Source of the DNA: JAVVUJ01 sp964461765 | GTDB lineage: Bacteria > Bacillota > Clostridia > Peptostreptococcales > Anaerovoracaceae | Reading direction: 5' to 3' | NCBI GenBank assembly: GCA_964461765.1 | Contig: CAYWVS010000068.1 | Coordinates: 1 to 17,407, forward strand | DNA length: 17,407 bases | Part shown: piece after piece, positions 6,479 through 13,551 of the stretch | How positions within the stretch are numbered: the first letter of the stretch is position 1 | Layout: each line of letters opens with the position of its first letter | Notes under the pieces: model-generated | Databases searched by the model: none | What the model saw: the letters and a program-made list of their open reading frames with translations, nothing else | What the model was told of the DNA's origin: nothing | Program-made: the position numbers and the translations under genes

Positions 6479-7550
6479 AGTAACAAAGAGAGAAAATCTC
6501 CCCATGAAAAAAGCAGTGCTTATCAGGGCGGTGGCAATCCTGCTTTCCCTGGTGTTTGCAGGGCTGGTCATGATGATATTCCGCCTGAACCCCATTCAAA
6601 TCTACATGGAAATGATTAACGGTTCCATGGGAACAGAGCTGAGAATCAAGCAAACTATCATGAAAGCCATCCCTTTGATCATCGCTTCTCTGGGAATCAT
6701 GGTAGCCTTTAGAATGAAGTTTTGGAACATCGGTGGTGAAGGTCAAATCGTTATGGGTGCCATGGCAGCCACGTATTTGGCTTTGAATTTTTCTCATTTA
6801 CCATCTACGGTATTACTACCTCTCATGGCAGTAGCTGCTATGATCGCAGGAGGAATATGGGCATTCATCCCCGCCTTTTTCAAGGCAAAGATGGGGACTA
6901 ATGAGACCATTTTCACCTTGATGATGAACTATATTGCCATTAAATTTGTAACTTATCTCCAATACGGCCCTTGGAAGGATCCTAACAGTCAAGGATTTCC
7001 CAGAATTGCTACCTTTGAGCAGAATGCTATTTTGCCAACGGTATTTGGGGTGCACATTGGATGGATTATTGCCTTGCTTTTGGTGGTAATCATATACATT
7101 TTCATCAGTTATACAAAAAAAGGTTTTGAAATCAATGTTGTAGGTGAGAGCTTGGAGACCGCTCGTTATGCGGGAATGAATATCAAGGGTATCATCATTA
7201 CCTCCATGCTGATTTCCGGTGGGCTTTGTGGCTTAACAGGAATGATACAGGCCTCTGCGGTGGAGAAGAGTCTTTCCTTTGGAATCTCTTCCGGGTATGG
7301 TTTTACAGCCATCATTACCGCTTGGCTTTCTCGGCTTAACGCCATTGCAATTCTCTTTGTCTGCATCATCTTTGCCATGATGATTCAAGGAGGGGCTTAT
7401 TTACAGATCGCTATGCAAGTTCCCGCATCCGTAGCGGATATCGTGCAGGGAACCATTCTGTTCTTTATTTTAGGAAGTGATTTCTTTATAACTTATAAAA
7501 TAAAGTATCATTCAGTATCTGAAAAATCACAACTAAAGGAGGTGGCTTAG
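6471..7550 (+). CDS. nupP: Nucleoside ABC importer permease 1
   Basis: An integral membrane subunit of the BPD_transp_2 family, 359 residues, with about ten hydrophobic segments. Family motifs are FWNIGGEGQ (84-92), GTNETIFTLMMNYIA (142-156) and the GFTAI loop near 277. The ATG at 6471 lies inside the last codons of the ATPase gene (ATGATTAA overlap) and is preceded by GAGGAGG at rather long spacing, about 12 bases. A second ATG at 6504 lacks a good ribosome binding site. This is the larger of the two permeases, as NupP is in the B. subtilis system. The two permeases should form a heterodimeric channel with the double ATPase. Confidence 0.92.
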   Translation: MIKVTKRENLPMKKAVLIRAVAILLSLVFAGLVMMIFRLNPIQIYMEMINGSMGTELRIKQTIMKAIPLIIASLGIMVAFRMKFWNIGGEGQIVMGAMAATYLALNFSHLPSTVLLPLMAVAAMIAGGIWAFIPAFFKAKMGTNETIFTLMMNYIAIKFVTYLQYGPWKDPNSQGFPRIATFEQNAILPTVFGVHIGWIIALLLVVIIYIFISYTKKGFEINVVGESLETARYAGMNIKGIIITSMLISGGLCGLTGMIQASAVEKSLSFGISSGYGFTAIITAWLSRLNAIAILFVCIIFAMMIQGGAYLQIAMQVPASVADIVQGTILFFILGSDFFITYKIKYHSVSEKSQLKEVA

Positions 7551-8477
7551 TTGGAAGCATTTTTGGCTGCGGCCATCATAGCCGGCACCCCCTTGTTGTT
7601 TGCCACCCTAGGGGAAATTATTACGGAAAAGTCAGGTAGCTTAAACCTAGGGGTAGAAGGTATGATGCTCATGGGAGCTTGTATCGGATTTTTGACTGGA
7701 CTCTATACGGGTAGCCCTATTTTAGCCTTATTAGGCGCTGCTGTGGCGGGGGGAGTAGGAGCTCTGGTCTTTGCCTTCGTTACAGTAACCTTAAAAGCCA
7801 ATCAGGTTGTTACGGGTTTGACCCTGACCATTTTCGGGGCGGGATTCTCTAAATTTGTAGGGCAGGATATGGTGGGATCCATCGTGCCTCCGGCTCTTAA
7901 ATCGTTTTTTGCAAAGACCTCAATACCTCTTTTGGGGGACATCCCCTTTGTGGGACCTGTCTTCTTTCGGCAGGATATCTTTGTTTATTTGGGATATGCC
8001 ACTGCACTTTTAGCATGGATTTACCTCTTTAAAACGAAAAGAGGATTAAATATTAGGGCGGTGGGAGAAAATGCGGCAGCAGCTGATGCCTCAGGCATCA
8101 ACATTACCCTCAATAAATACTTCCATATTATTTTAGGAGGTTGTTTGTGTGGGTTGGGTGGAGCTTATTTGGCTTTGGTTACAGTTCCTATCTGGCAGGT
8201 TGATGTTGTAGGAGGAAGAGGTTGGATTGCAGTAGCTCTGGTAATCTTTGCCTCCTGGAACCCCGGAAAGGCGGTGCTGGGTGCATTTCTCTTTGGAGGT
8301 ATGAGCATTATGGGCCTGAGAATGCAGAGTATGGGCATCCATATTTCCCAATATTTGGTAGATATGGTACCTTATATGGCAACAATTTTAATCGTAATCG
8401 TGAGCACCCTTCGAAATAAAAAGGAAGGTATGCCACCGGCGGATTTAGGGAATTCTTATTTTAGAGAAGAACGATAA
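7551..8477 (+). CDS. nupQ: Nucleoside ABC importer permease 2
   Basis: The second BPD_transp_2 permease, 308 residues, strongly hydrophobic, with the family motif LNLGVEGMMLMGA at 31-43 and VGENAAAADASGIN in the cytoplasmic loop. The start is TTG, abutting the stop of the first permease with no gap; a strong AAAGGAGG at 7535-7542, eight bases before it, makes this start convincing. No terminator follows. The ATP-grasp gene starts 32 bp later, so read-through into the cell-wall block is possible. Confidence 0.93.
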   Translation: MEAFLAAAIIAGTPLLFATLGEIITEKSGSLNLGVEGMMLMGACIGFLTGLYTGSPILALLGAAVAGGVGALVFAFVTVTLKANQVVTGLTLTIFGAGFSKFVGQDMVGSIVPPALKSFFAKTSIPLLGDIPFVGPVFFRQDIFVYLGYATALLAWIYLFKTKRGLNIRAVGENAAAADASGINITLNKYFHIILGGCLCGLGGAYLALVTVPIWQVDVVGGRGWIAVALVIFASWNPGKAVLGAFLFGGMSIMGLRMQSMGIHISQYLVDMVPYMATILIVIVSTLRNKKEGMPPADLGNSYFREER

Positions 8478-8509
8478 AATAAAATTAAAAACTTTAATTC
8501 GGGGGTTTT

Positions 8510-9718
8510 ATGAAGGAACAAACACAATTTTTGCCCTTGCTTTTTGCAGGAGATATCAACGTATATGGCATGGCTAGGGCCTTTTATGAAAGGTATGGCA
8601 TAAAACCTCATGTCTATGGAAAATTCAACGGATGGCCTTGTTACGAAAGCCGCATTATGCACTACACAGCCAACCCCAAAGCGGATCAACAGGAGACCTT
8701 TTTATCTTTGATAAAGGAATTTTCCCAGGCACATTCTGACCAAAAGATACTTTTGCTCGGTTGTGGGGATAGTTATGTTCAGCTCATTAGTGCCAACAAA
8801 CAAAATTTCCCGGGCAATGTGGTGGCACCTTATATTAACATTGATTTGATGAATGATTTGATTCATAAGGAAAAATTTTATCAAATGTGTGAGGAAAACG
8901 GTGTGGATTACCCTCATACCTTTGTTCATAAAAAGGAAATGGGTAAGGATTTTCAGCTTCCCTTTGAACCTCCCTTTATCGTCAAACCATCCAATGGAAT
9001 CGAGTATTGGCGTTTTCCCTTTGTTTCTCAGAAAAAGGTATATAAAGCTGATTCCAGGGAAGAACTGGAGCAGATTTTAGAGGACATCTACGGGTCAGGT
9101 TATGGAGATTCCATCATCATTCAGGATTTTATTCCGGGAGATGATACCTTCATGTGGGTTCTTACCAACTATTCGGACAAGCATGGTCAGGTAAAAATGA
9201 TGTGCCTGGGTCATGTGCTTTTAGAGGAGCATACACCCCACGGTATTGGCAATCATGCTGTCATCATCACGGAAAGCAATTCTGCGGTGCAAGAACAGTT
9301 TAAAAGGCTTTTGGAGAAGTTAAATTACGTTGGATTTTCTAATTTTGATATTAAATATGACTCCAGAGATGGGAAGTACAAGGTCTTTGAAATCAATACC
9401 CGTCAAGGAAGGAGCAATTCTTACGTTACCGGTGCAGGGGTGAATATGGCGTCCCTACCTGTGGAGGACTGTATTTATGACCATCCTTTAGAACTAAAAG
9501 TGGTGGAGAATGAGAGCTTATGGATGGTGGTGCCAAAAGGAGTGGCCTTCCGATATATCAGGCCTGAAAAATATAAAAAGCAAATGAAAGAACTCATCGC
9601 CAAAGGTAAGTTTTTTAACCCACTGTATAACAAAGCTGATTCCGGTTGGAAGCGAAGGTTTACCTTATGGAAAACACAACTGAGTCATTATTTGAAGTTT
9701 AAAAAATATTATAAGTAA
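8510..9718 (+). CDS. ATP-grasp carboxylate-amine ligase, D-aspartate ligase-like
   Basis: A 402-residue soluble ATP-grasp enzyme that should form an amide bond via an acyl phosphate. The N-terminal LLFAGDINVYGMARAF (10-25) is a Rossmann-like pre-ATP-grasp part. The ATP-grasp core has PPFIVKP (154-160, Lys159 to ATP), IIIQDFIPGDD (202-212), FSNFDIKYD (276-284) and FEINTRQGRSN (293-303), with metal ligands at about D280, E294 and N296. This layout and length recall the Enterococcus faecium D-aspartate ligase Asl, which charges the Lys side chain of UDP-MurNAc-pentapeptide. The racemase encoded next fits that reading, because Asl genes are known beside aspartate racemase. The family is secure; the D-Asp substrate is inferred. 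The ribosome binding site is weak (GGGGG four bases before the ATG), so expression may depend on coupling or be low. Confidence 0.75.
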   Translation: MKEQTQFLPLLFAGDINVYGMARAFYERYGIKPHVYGKFNGWPCYESRIMHYTANPKADQQETFLSLIKEFSQAHSDQKILLLGCGDSYVQLISANKQNFPGNVVAPYINIDLMNDLIHKEKFYQMCEENGVDYPHTFVHKKEMGKDFQLPFEPPFIVKPSNGIEYWRFPFVSQKKVYKADSREELEQILEDIYGSGYGDSIIIQDFIPGDDTFMWVLTNYSDKHGQVKMMCLGHVLLEEHTPHGIGNHAVIITESNSAVQEQFKRLLEKLNYVGFSNFDIKYDSRDGKYKVFEINTRQGRSNSYVTGAGVNMASLPVEDCIYDHPLELKVVENESLWMVVPKGVAFRYIRPEKYKKQMKELIAKGKFFNPLYNKADSGWKRRFTLWKTQLSHYLKFKKYYK

Positions 9719-9829
9719 ATATGGCTAATAATTCTATTCAAAGAATTTTAAGGATTAAGGAATGATTCCGTGGATTAATCTACAGAAGTCAGCAAAAAAT
9801 CATAATTATATAATACAAGGGGGAATTGT
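9719..9829 (+). other. Intergenic region with small inverted and direct repeats
   Basis: AATTCT (9730-9735) and AGAATT (9742-9747) form a 6-bp inverted repeat. GGATTAA occurs at 9752-9758 and again at 9772-9778, exactly 20 bp apart. GATTAA (9753-9758) also pairs with TTAATC (9775-9780) around a smaller GGA/TCC. TATAAT at 9809-9814 lies too close to the ribosome binding site AAGGGGG to be an ordinary promoter for the racemase. No strong terminator is present, so ligase and racemase may share a transcript. Confidence 0.4.
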
Positions 9830-10561
9830 ATGTCACAGTTTCAAGAAGACAAGGGAAAAATTTTAGGTGTCATTGGAGGTATGGGACCTTTGGCTACCCA
9901 CTTGTTTTACAAAATGATCATTGAAAAGACACAGGCAAACAAGGATCAGGAACACTTGAATATGATTATACTCAACCATGCTACTATGCCTGATCGCACG
10001 GAGGCTATTATAAGAGGGAATTTAGATCACCTATATACTTATATGCTCCGTGATGCAAAAATGCTGGAAGAAAAGGGAGCGGCGGTCATCGCCATTCCAT
10101 GCAATACTTCCCATTTTTTAGTAGACGATTTGCAAAAGGAAATTGGCATTCCCATTATTCACATGATTCGAGAAACGGTGAAGAGAATCTCGGATTCTAT
10201 GGGAGATTGCCAAGAAATCAATATAGGAATTTTGGCCACTCATGGAACCATAAAGACGAAGCTTTATCAGCAGGAATGTGAAAAATCCAATATCCGTCCT
10301 ATTATTTTGTCTGAGGAAAATCAAGAGCGCATCATGAAGTTGATTTATGATGGTGTTAAAAATGGCGGAGAGATTCGGTTTGAAGATTTCCAAAGGGTGG
10401 AGGATGAGCTGTTGGAAAGGGATTGCAAGGGTGCCATTTTGGGATGCACGGAGCTTTCTTGCATTAAGGAACAGTTTAAGCTCTCGGATTTCTACATAGA
10501 TGCCATGAATGTGTTGGCTGAGGAATCCATCCTATTTTCCGGTAAGCAGTTAAAGGTTTAA
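9830..10561 (+). CDS. Aspartate/glutamate racemase family protein, probable aspartate racemase
   Basis: Interconverts L- and D-forms of an acidic amino acid without cofactor, using two cysteines. The 243-residue product has GVIGGMGPLAT (13-23), the first catalytic Cys91 in PCNTSHF, the GILATHGT block (133-140) and the second catalytic Cys206 in LGCTELS, typical of the aspartate racemase branch (PyrB-independent RacD/YgeA type) rather than of MurI, whose second motif is GCTHYP. AAGGGGG lies about six bases before the ATG. Position between a D-Asp-ligase-like enzyme and a Mur ligase suggests D-Asp supply for the cell wall. Glutamate racemase is encoded separately at 12398-13228, so this gene is unlikely to be the essential D-Glu source. 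Substrate is inferred. Confidence 0.85.
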   Translation: MSQFQEDKGKILGVIGGMGPLATHLFYKMIIEKTQANKDQEHLNMIILNHATMPDRTEAIIRGNLDHLYTYMLRDAKMLEEKGAAVIAIPCNTSHFLVDDLQKEIGIPIIHMIRETVKRISDSMGDCQEINIGILATHGTIKTKLYQQECEKSNIRPIILSEENQERIMKLIYDGVKNGGEIRFEDFQRVEDELLERDCKGAILGCTELSCIKEQFKLSDFYIDAMNVLAEESILFSGKQLKV

Positions 10562-10850
10562 AATACATTTTAGGTTTATATTGAATTAGCAATATAAACC
10601 TTGATTAAATATAACTTTTTATTATTTAAATCAATTTTTAACCTAAAATCGAAACCACTTAATTTTAAATAGTTAAATAATATTAAAATAAGCGAAAAAA
10701 CATATTAGTATTATTAAAATATTAAATTTTGATCTAATGTGTTGAAAATTAAAACGATTAAAAGAAACTTTGACTTGATAATTTTAAAAAGAATAGCAAT
10801 ACTAATTTACAAGAATGGATAGAGTAATGTAAGGGCAAGGAGTTTGTGAC
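10562..10850 (+). promoter_or_regulatory. Very AT-rich leader with a strong hairpin, upstream of the MurE-like gene
   Basis: This 289-bp stretch has no gene. AGGTTTATATTG (10572-10583) and CAATATAAACCT (10590-10601) form a perfect 12-bp stem with loop AATTAG; a T run follows only about 14 bases later, so it is at best a weak terminator for the racemase gene. ATTTTAGGTT (10567-10576) also matches AACCTAAAAT (10640-10649) as a 10-bp inverted repeat, which would compete with the first stem. TTGACT at 10770-10775 is a candidate -35 element without a good -10. AAGGAG (10837-10842) is the ribosome binding site of the downstream gene. Confidence 0.5.
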
Positions 10851-12374
10851 ATGGTGCATCATATCAACGAATATAAAGATTTGTTTCAAGAAAATCGATT
10901 GATGGTAGAAACCAATTTAACTTGGGAAAGTGGAAATGAAGCTGTACAATACGTAACTTATAATTCCAAAGAATGTAGGGATCAGACTCTCTTTGTCTGC
11001 AAAGGAGTACATTTTTCTGTAGAATACCTTATAGAGGCATTGGAAAACGGTGCTATTTGTTATGTCAGCGAGAAAAAATACGATATCAAAGCCTATGAAG
11101 ATAAGATTCAAAGGGAAGTTCCTTATTTAATTGTGAATGATATAAGAAAAGCTATGCCTCTTTTGTCAGATTTTTTCTATGGTCAAATATGGAGGGATCT
11201 CACCACCATTGGAATTACCGGTACTAAGGGAAAATCCACCACCACATATTTCATGAGATTTATCTTAGATGAATATGCTGCTGCTCAGAAAAAGCCTAAA
11301 AATGCCATTTTATCGGGCATCGACAATTATGATGGAGTAATCAATGAGGAATCTCATTTAACTACACCGGAAGCCATGGAGCTTCATAGACACTTTAATA
11401 ATGCAGTGCGTAGCGGAATAGAATTTCTCGCCATGGAGGTTTCTAGCCAAGCATTAAAGTATGACAGAACCTTGGGCATCACCTATGATGTTGGGTGCTA
11501 CTTAAACATAGGAGAAGACCACATCAGTGATGTGGAGCATTCGGACCTTGAGGATTACTTCCAATCCAAACTTATTTTATTCAGACAATGTCAGTTTGCC
11601 TGCATCAATCTCAATGCAGAAAGAGCGGGGGAAGTATTAAATGTAGCAAAACAGCATTGCCGAAAGGTAGTTACCTTTGGCACTGTAGAAGGTGCGGATA
11701 TCTACGGATATCAAATTGTGAAAAAAGAAAAATCTATAAGCTTCAAGGCCAGATCAGATAGCTTTGATCAAGAATTTAAGCTTTCCATTGCAGGTCTGTT
11801 TAATGTTCAAAACGCTTTGGCCGCCATTGCTATTTCCTATTGCTTAAATATTCCCTTGGAATATATTTATACCGGTTTAAAAAAGGCAGCAGTCAGCGGA
11901 AGGATGGAGGTTTATACCAAAGAAGGAAGCGATTTGCAGGTTATCGTGGACTATGCCCACAATAAGATGAGCTTTGAAACCTTGTTTCAATCCACTCAAA
12001 AGGAATATCCCGGCAGAAAAATTATCATCGTCTTTGGCTGCCCCGGGAAAAAGGCTCTCAGCAGAAGACGGGAGCTGGGGGAATTGGCAGGAAAATATGC
12101 GGATATGGTGTTTATTACAGAGGAGGACGCAGGGGAAGAGTCTGTTATGGAAATCAGCAAGGAAATTGCTCATCATGTAGAAAAGCAGAACTGTCCTTGT
12201 GAAATCATCGTGGATCGGGAGGCTGCCATCAGAAAAGCCATTAAAATGGGAGATGATAACACGGTAGTTTTGATTACGGGCAAGGGGCGAGAAACCCGGC
12301 AAAAACGGGGAATTGAATATATCGATTGCGCATCCGATGTGGAAATGGTCATGCGCGCCTTGGGTAAGAATTAA
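10851..12374 (+). CDS. MurE-like Mur ligase (divergent UDP-MurNAc-tripeptide synthetase)
   Basis: A 507-residue three-domain Mur ligase, which joins an amino acid to a UDP-MurNAc peptide with ATP. Seen in order: P-loop TGTKGKST (123-130), LTTPEA (170-175), MEVSSQAL (195-202), NIGEDH (219-224), a probable carbamylated Lys240 in FQSKLILF, FNVQNALAA (317-325), SGRMEV (349-354), VDYAHN (366-371), and in the C-terminal domain FGCPGKKALSRRRELG then FITEEDAGEE. Standard MurE enzymes have GTNGKTTT and a DNPR (diaminopimelate) or related Lys motif at the last site; here EDAG replaces it, so the added residue cannot be read from the motif. AAGGAG precedes the ATG by eight bases. It is probably a paralogue accessory to the housekeeping murE, which normally lies in the division and cell-wall cluster. 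Its neighbours suggest a role in modified peptidoglycan. Confidence 0.85.
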   Translation: MVHHINEYKDLFQENRLMVETNLTWESGNEAVQYVTYNSKECRDQTLFVCKGVHFSVEYLIEALENGAICYVSEKKYDIKAYEDKIQREVPYLIVNDIRKAMPLLSDFFYGQIWRDLTTIGITGTKGKSTTTYFMRFILDEYAAAQKKPKNAILSGIDNYDGVINEESHLTTPEAMELHRHFNNAVRSGIEFLAMEVSSQALKYDRTLGITYDVGCYLNIGEDHISDVEHSDLEDYFQSKLILFRQCQFACINLNAERAGEVLNVAKQHCRKVVTFGTVEGADIYGYQIVKKEKSISFKARSDSFDQEFKLSIAGLFNVQNALAAIAISYCLNIPLEYIYTGLKKAAVSGRMEVYTKEGSDLQVIVDYAHNKMSFETLFQSTQKEYPGRKIIIVFGCPGKKALSRRRELGELAGKYADMVFITEEDAGEESVMEISKEIAHHVEKQNCPCEIIVDREAAIRKAIKMGDDNTVVLITGKGRETRQKRGIEYIDCASDVEMVMRALGKN

Positions 12375-12397
12375 CCCCTATGGCGCAAACTTCTGAA

Positions 12398-13228
12398 CTA
12401 TAGCTGCACCTTCCCCACTTTAAAGGAAGAACTAAACTGTGAATTTTGAAAAATTCGGTTAATCATATTGATGAAGTTTTCGGATAGGTCACTGGCATAA
12501 AAGCTGTTATCCAAAGGAGCTTCATTTTCCTCAGGATTGTTTTCCGCCAAAAGGTTGTTGGAGGTTAAATGATCCTGAATGCTTTGAAGGATTTCCTCTG
12601 AAGGATCGATGATTTTTAGGTTCGGATAGAGTTTTGTAATGTTACTCCTGATAAGGGGATAATGTGTACAACCTAAAATCAAGGTGTCGATTTTATGGTA
12701 AGATAAAAAAGAATCCATATAATACCGGATGGTTAAATCCATGATTTCATTCTGTATGATTCCCTCTTCAATGAGAGGCACGAAGGCAGGGCAAGGGATG
12801 GAAAACAGTTGGAGCTCCGGGTTGAGACTTTGGATCTTTTTTTCATAAGCTTTACTGTTGATAGTCACCTTAGTACCGATAATACCAATGTTGTTTTCAG
12901 GACTACAGTGGCGGGCAACGGTTCTGGCAGCAGGGCTGATAATTCCCAGAATGGGTATTTCAGGATATTTTTCACGGAGTTGATAAAGGCAGACAGAGCT
13001 TACCGTGTTGCAGGCAATGACGATCATCTTTACTTGATTTTTTACAAGAAAGTCTGCAATTTCAAAAGAAAATGCAGTGATGGTATCGGAGGCCTTGGAG
13101 CCGTAGGGAGTGCGTGCCGTATCTCCAAAGTAAATGATTCTTTCATAGGGCAACGCTTTCATTAAGTGAGGGATGCATGTTAATCCGCCTAAACCGGAGT
13201 CAAAAAAACCAATAGGTCTATTGTCCAT
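12398..13228 (-). CDS. murI: Glutamate racemase
   Basis: Makes D-glutamate from L-glutamate for peptidoglycan; cytosolic and cofactor-independent. The 276-residue product has FFDSGLGGL (8-16, with Asp10), FGDTARTPYGSK (34-45), the catalytic Cys73 in ACNTVSS and Cys187 with His189 in LGCTHYP. Length and motifs fit MurI fully. The ATG at 13226-13228 is preceded on the minus strand by AAAGG at about ten bases. The gene converges on the MurE-like gene with only 23 bp between stop codons and no terminator hairpin there, so the transcripts probably overlap. It diverges from pepF. Confidence 0.96.
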   Translation of the reverse strand: MDNRPIGFFDSGLGGLTCIPHLMKALPYERIIYFGDTARTPYGSKASDTITAFSFEIADFLVKNQVKMIVIACNTVSSVCLYQLREKYPEIPILGIISPAARTVARHCSPENNIGIIGTKVTINSKAYEKKIQSLNPELQLFSIPCPAFVPLIEEGIIQNEIMDLTIRYYMDSFLSYHKIDTLILGCTHYPLIRSNITKLYPNLKIIDPSEEILQSIQDHLTSNNLLAENNPEENEAPLDNSFYASDLSENFINMINRIFQNSQFSSSFKVGKVQL

Positions 13229-13551
13229 ATCTATGTGCCTTTCAATTTGTTTTATTTGTCAAAAATGCATATTCATTAACTCATTATATAAAGTTTTCGG
13301 GGTTTTATGATAATTGTATACATAAAGTTTTAGCAGCATATGAGCTAATTTAAATGGGGTTCCCCATTCAAGGTGACCAACAAAAGAAAGTAAAACTTTC
13401 ATTTGTAATCATTATATTTAATCATATAATAATAACATTCCTATGTAAAGAAAAAGATAATTTTTTTGCCTATGCAAAAATGGCTTTCAGTAATGAGCAT
13501 TAGGGGTTATACTATTCATAAGAATACCACCAATAGAAAGGAAATAAAACA
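13229..13551 (+). promoter_or_regulatory. Divergent murI/pepF control region, rich in palindromes
   Basis: No gene lies in these 323 bp. Inverted repeats seen: TTAGC/GCTAA (13330-13348), AATGGGG-TT-CCCCATT (13353-13368), GAAAGT-AAA-ACTTTC (13386-13400) and TTTTTGC-CTAT-GCAAAAA (13463-13480). Plus-strand promoter candidates are TTTGTA-17-TATAAT (13402-13430) and TTTCAG-17-TATACT (13485-13513); the second gives a leader of about 30 nt for pepF. On the minus strand TATAAT (plus 13283-13288) may be the murI -10 element, with no clear -35. Confidence 0.5.

Noticed and set aside
9809..9814. TATAAT as a promoter of the racemase gene
   Set aside because: Initiation would fall in the ribosome binding site, leaving it off the transcript, and there is no matching -35.
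11877..12302. 141-codon minus-strand frame inside the MurE-like gene
   Set aside because: The plus-strand frame carries Mur ligase motifs throughout this stretch; the antisense product shows none.
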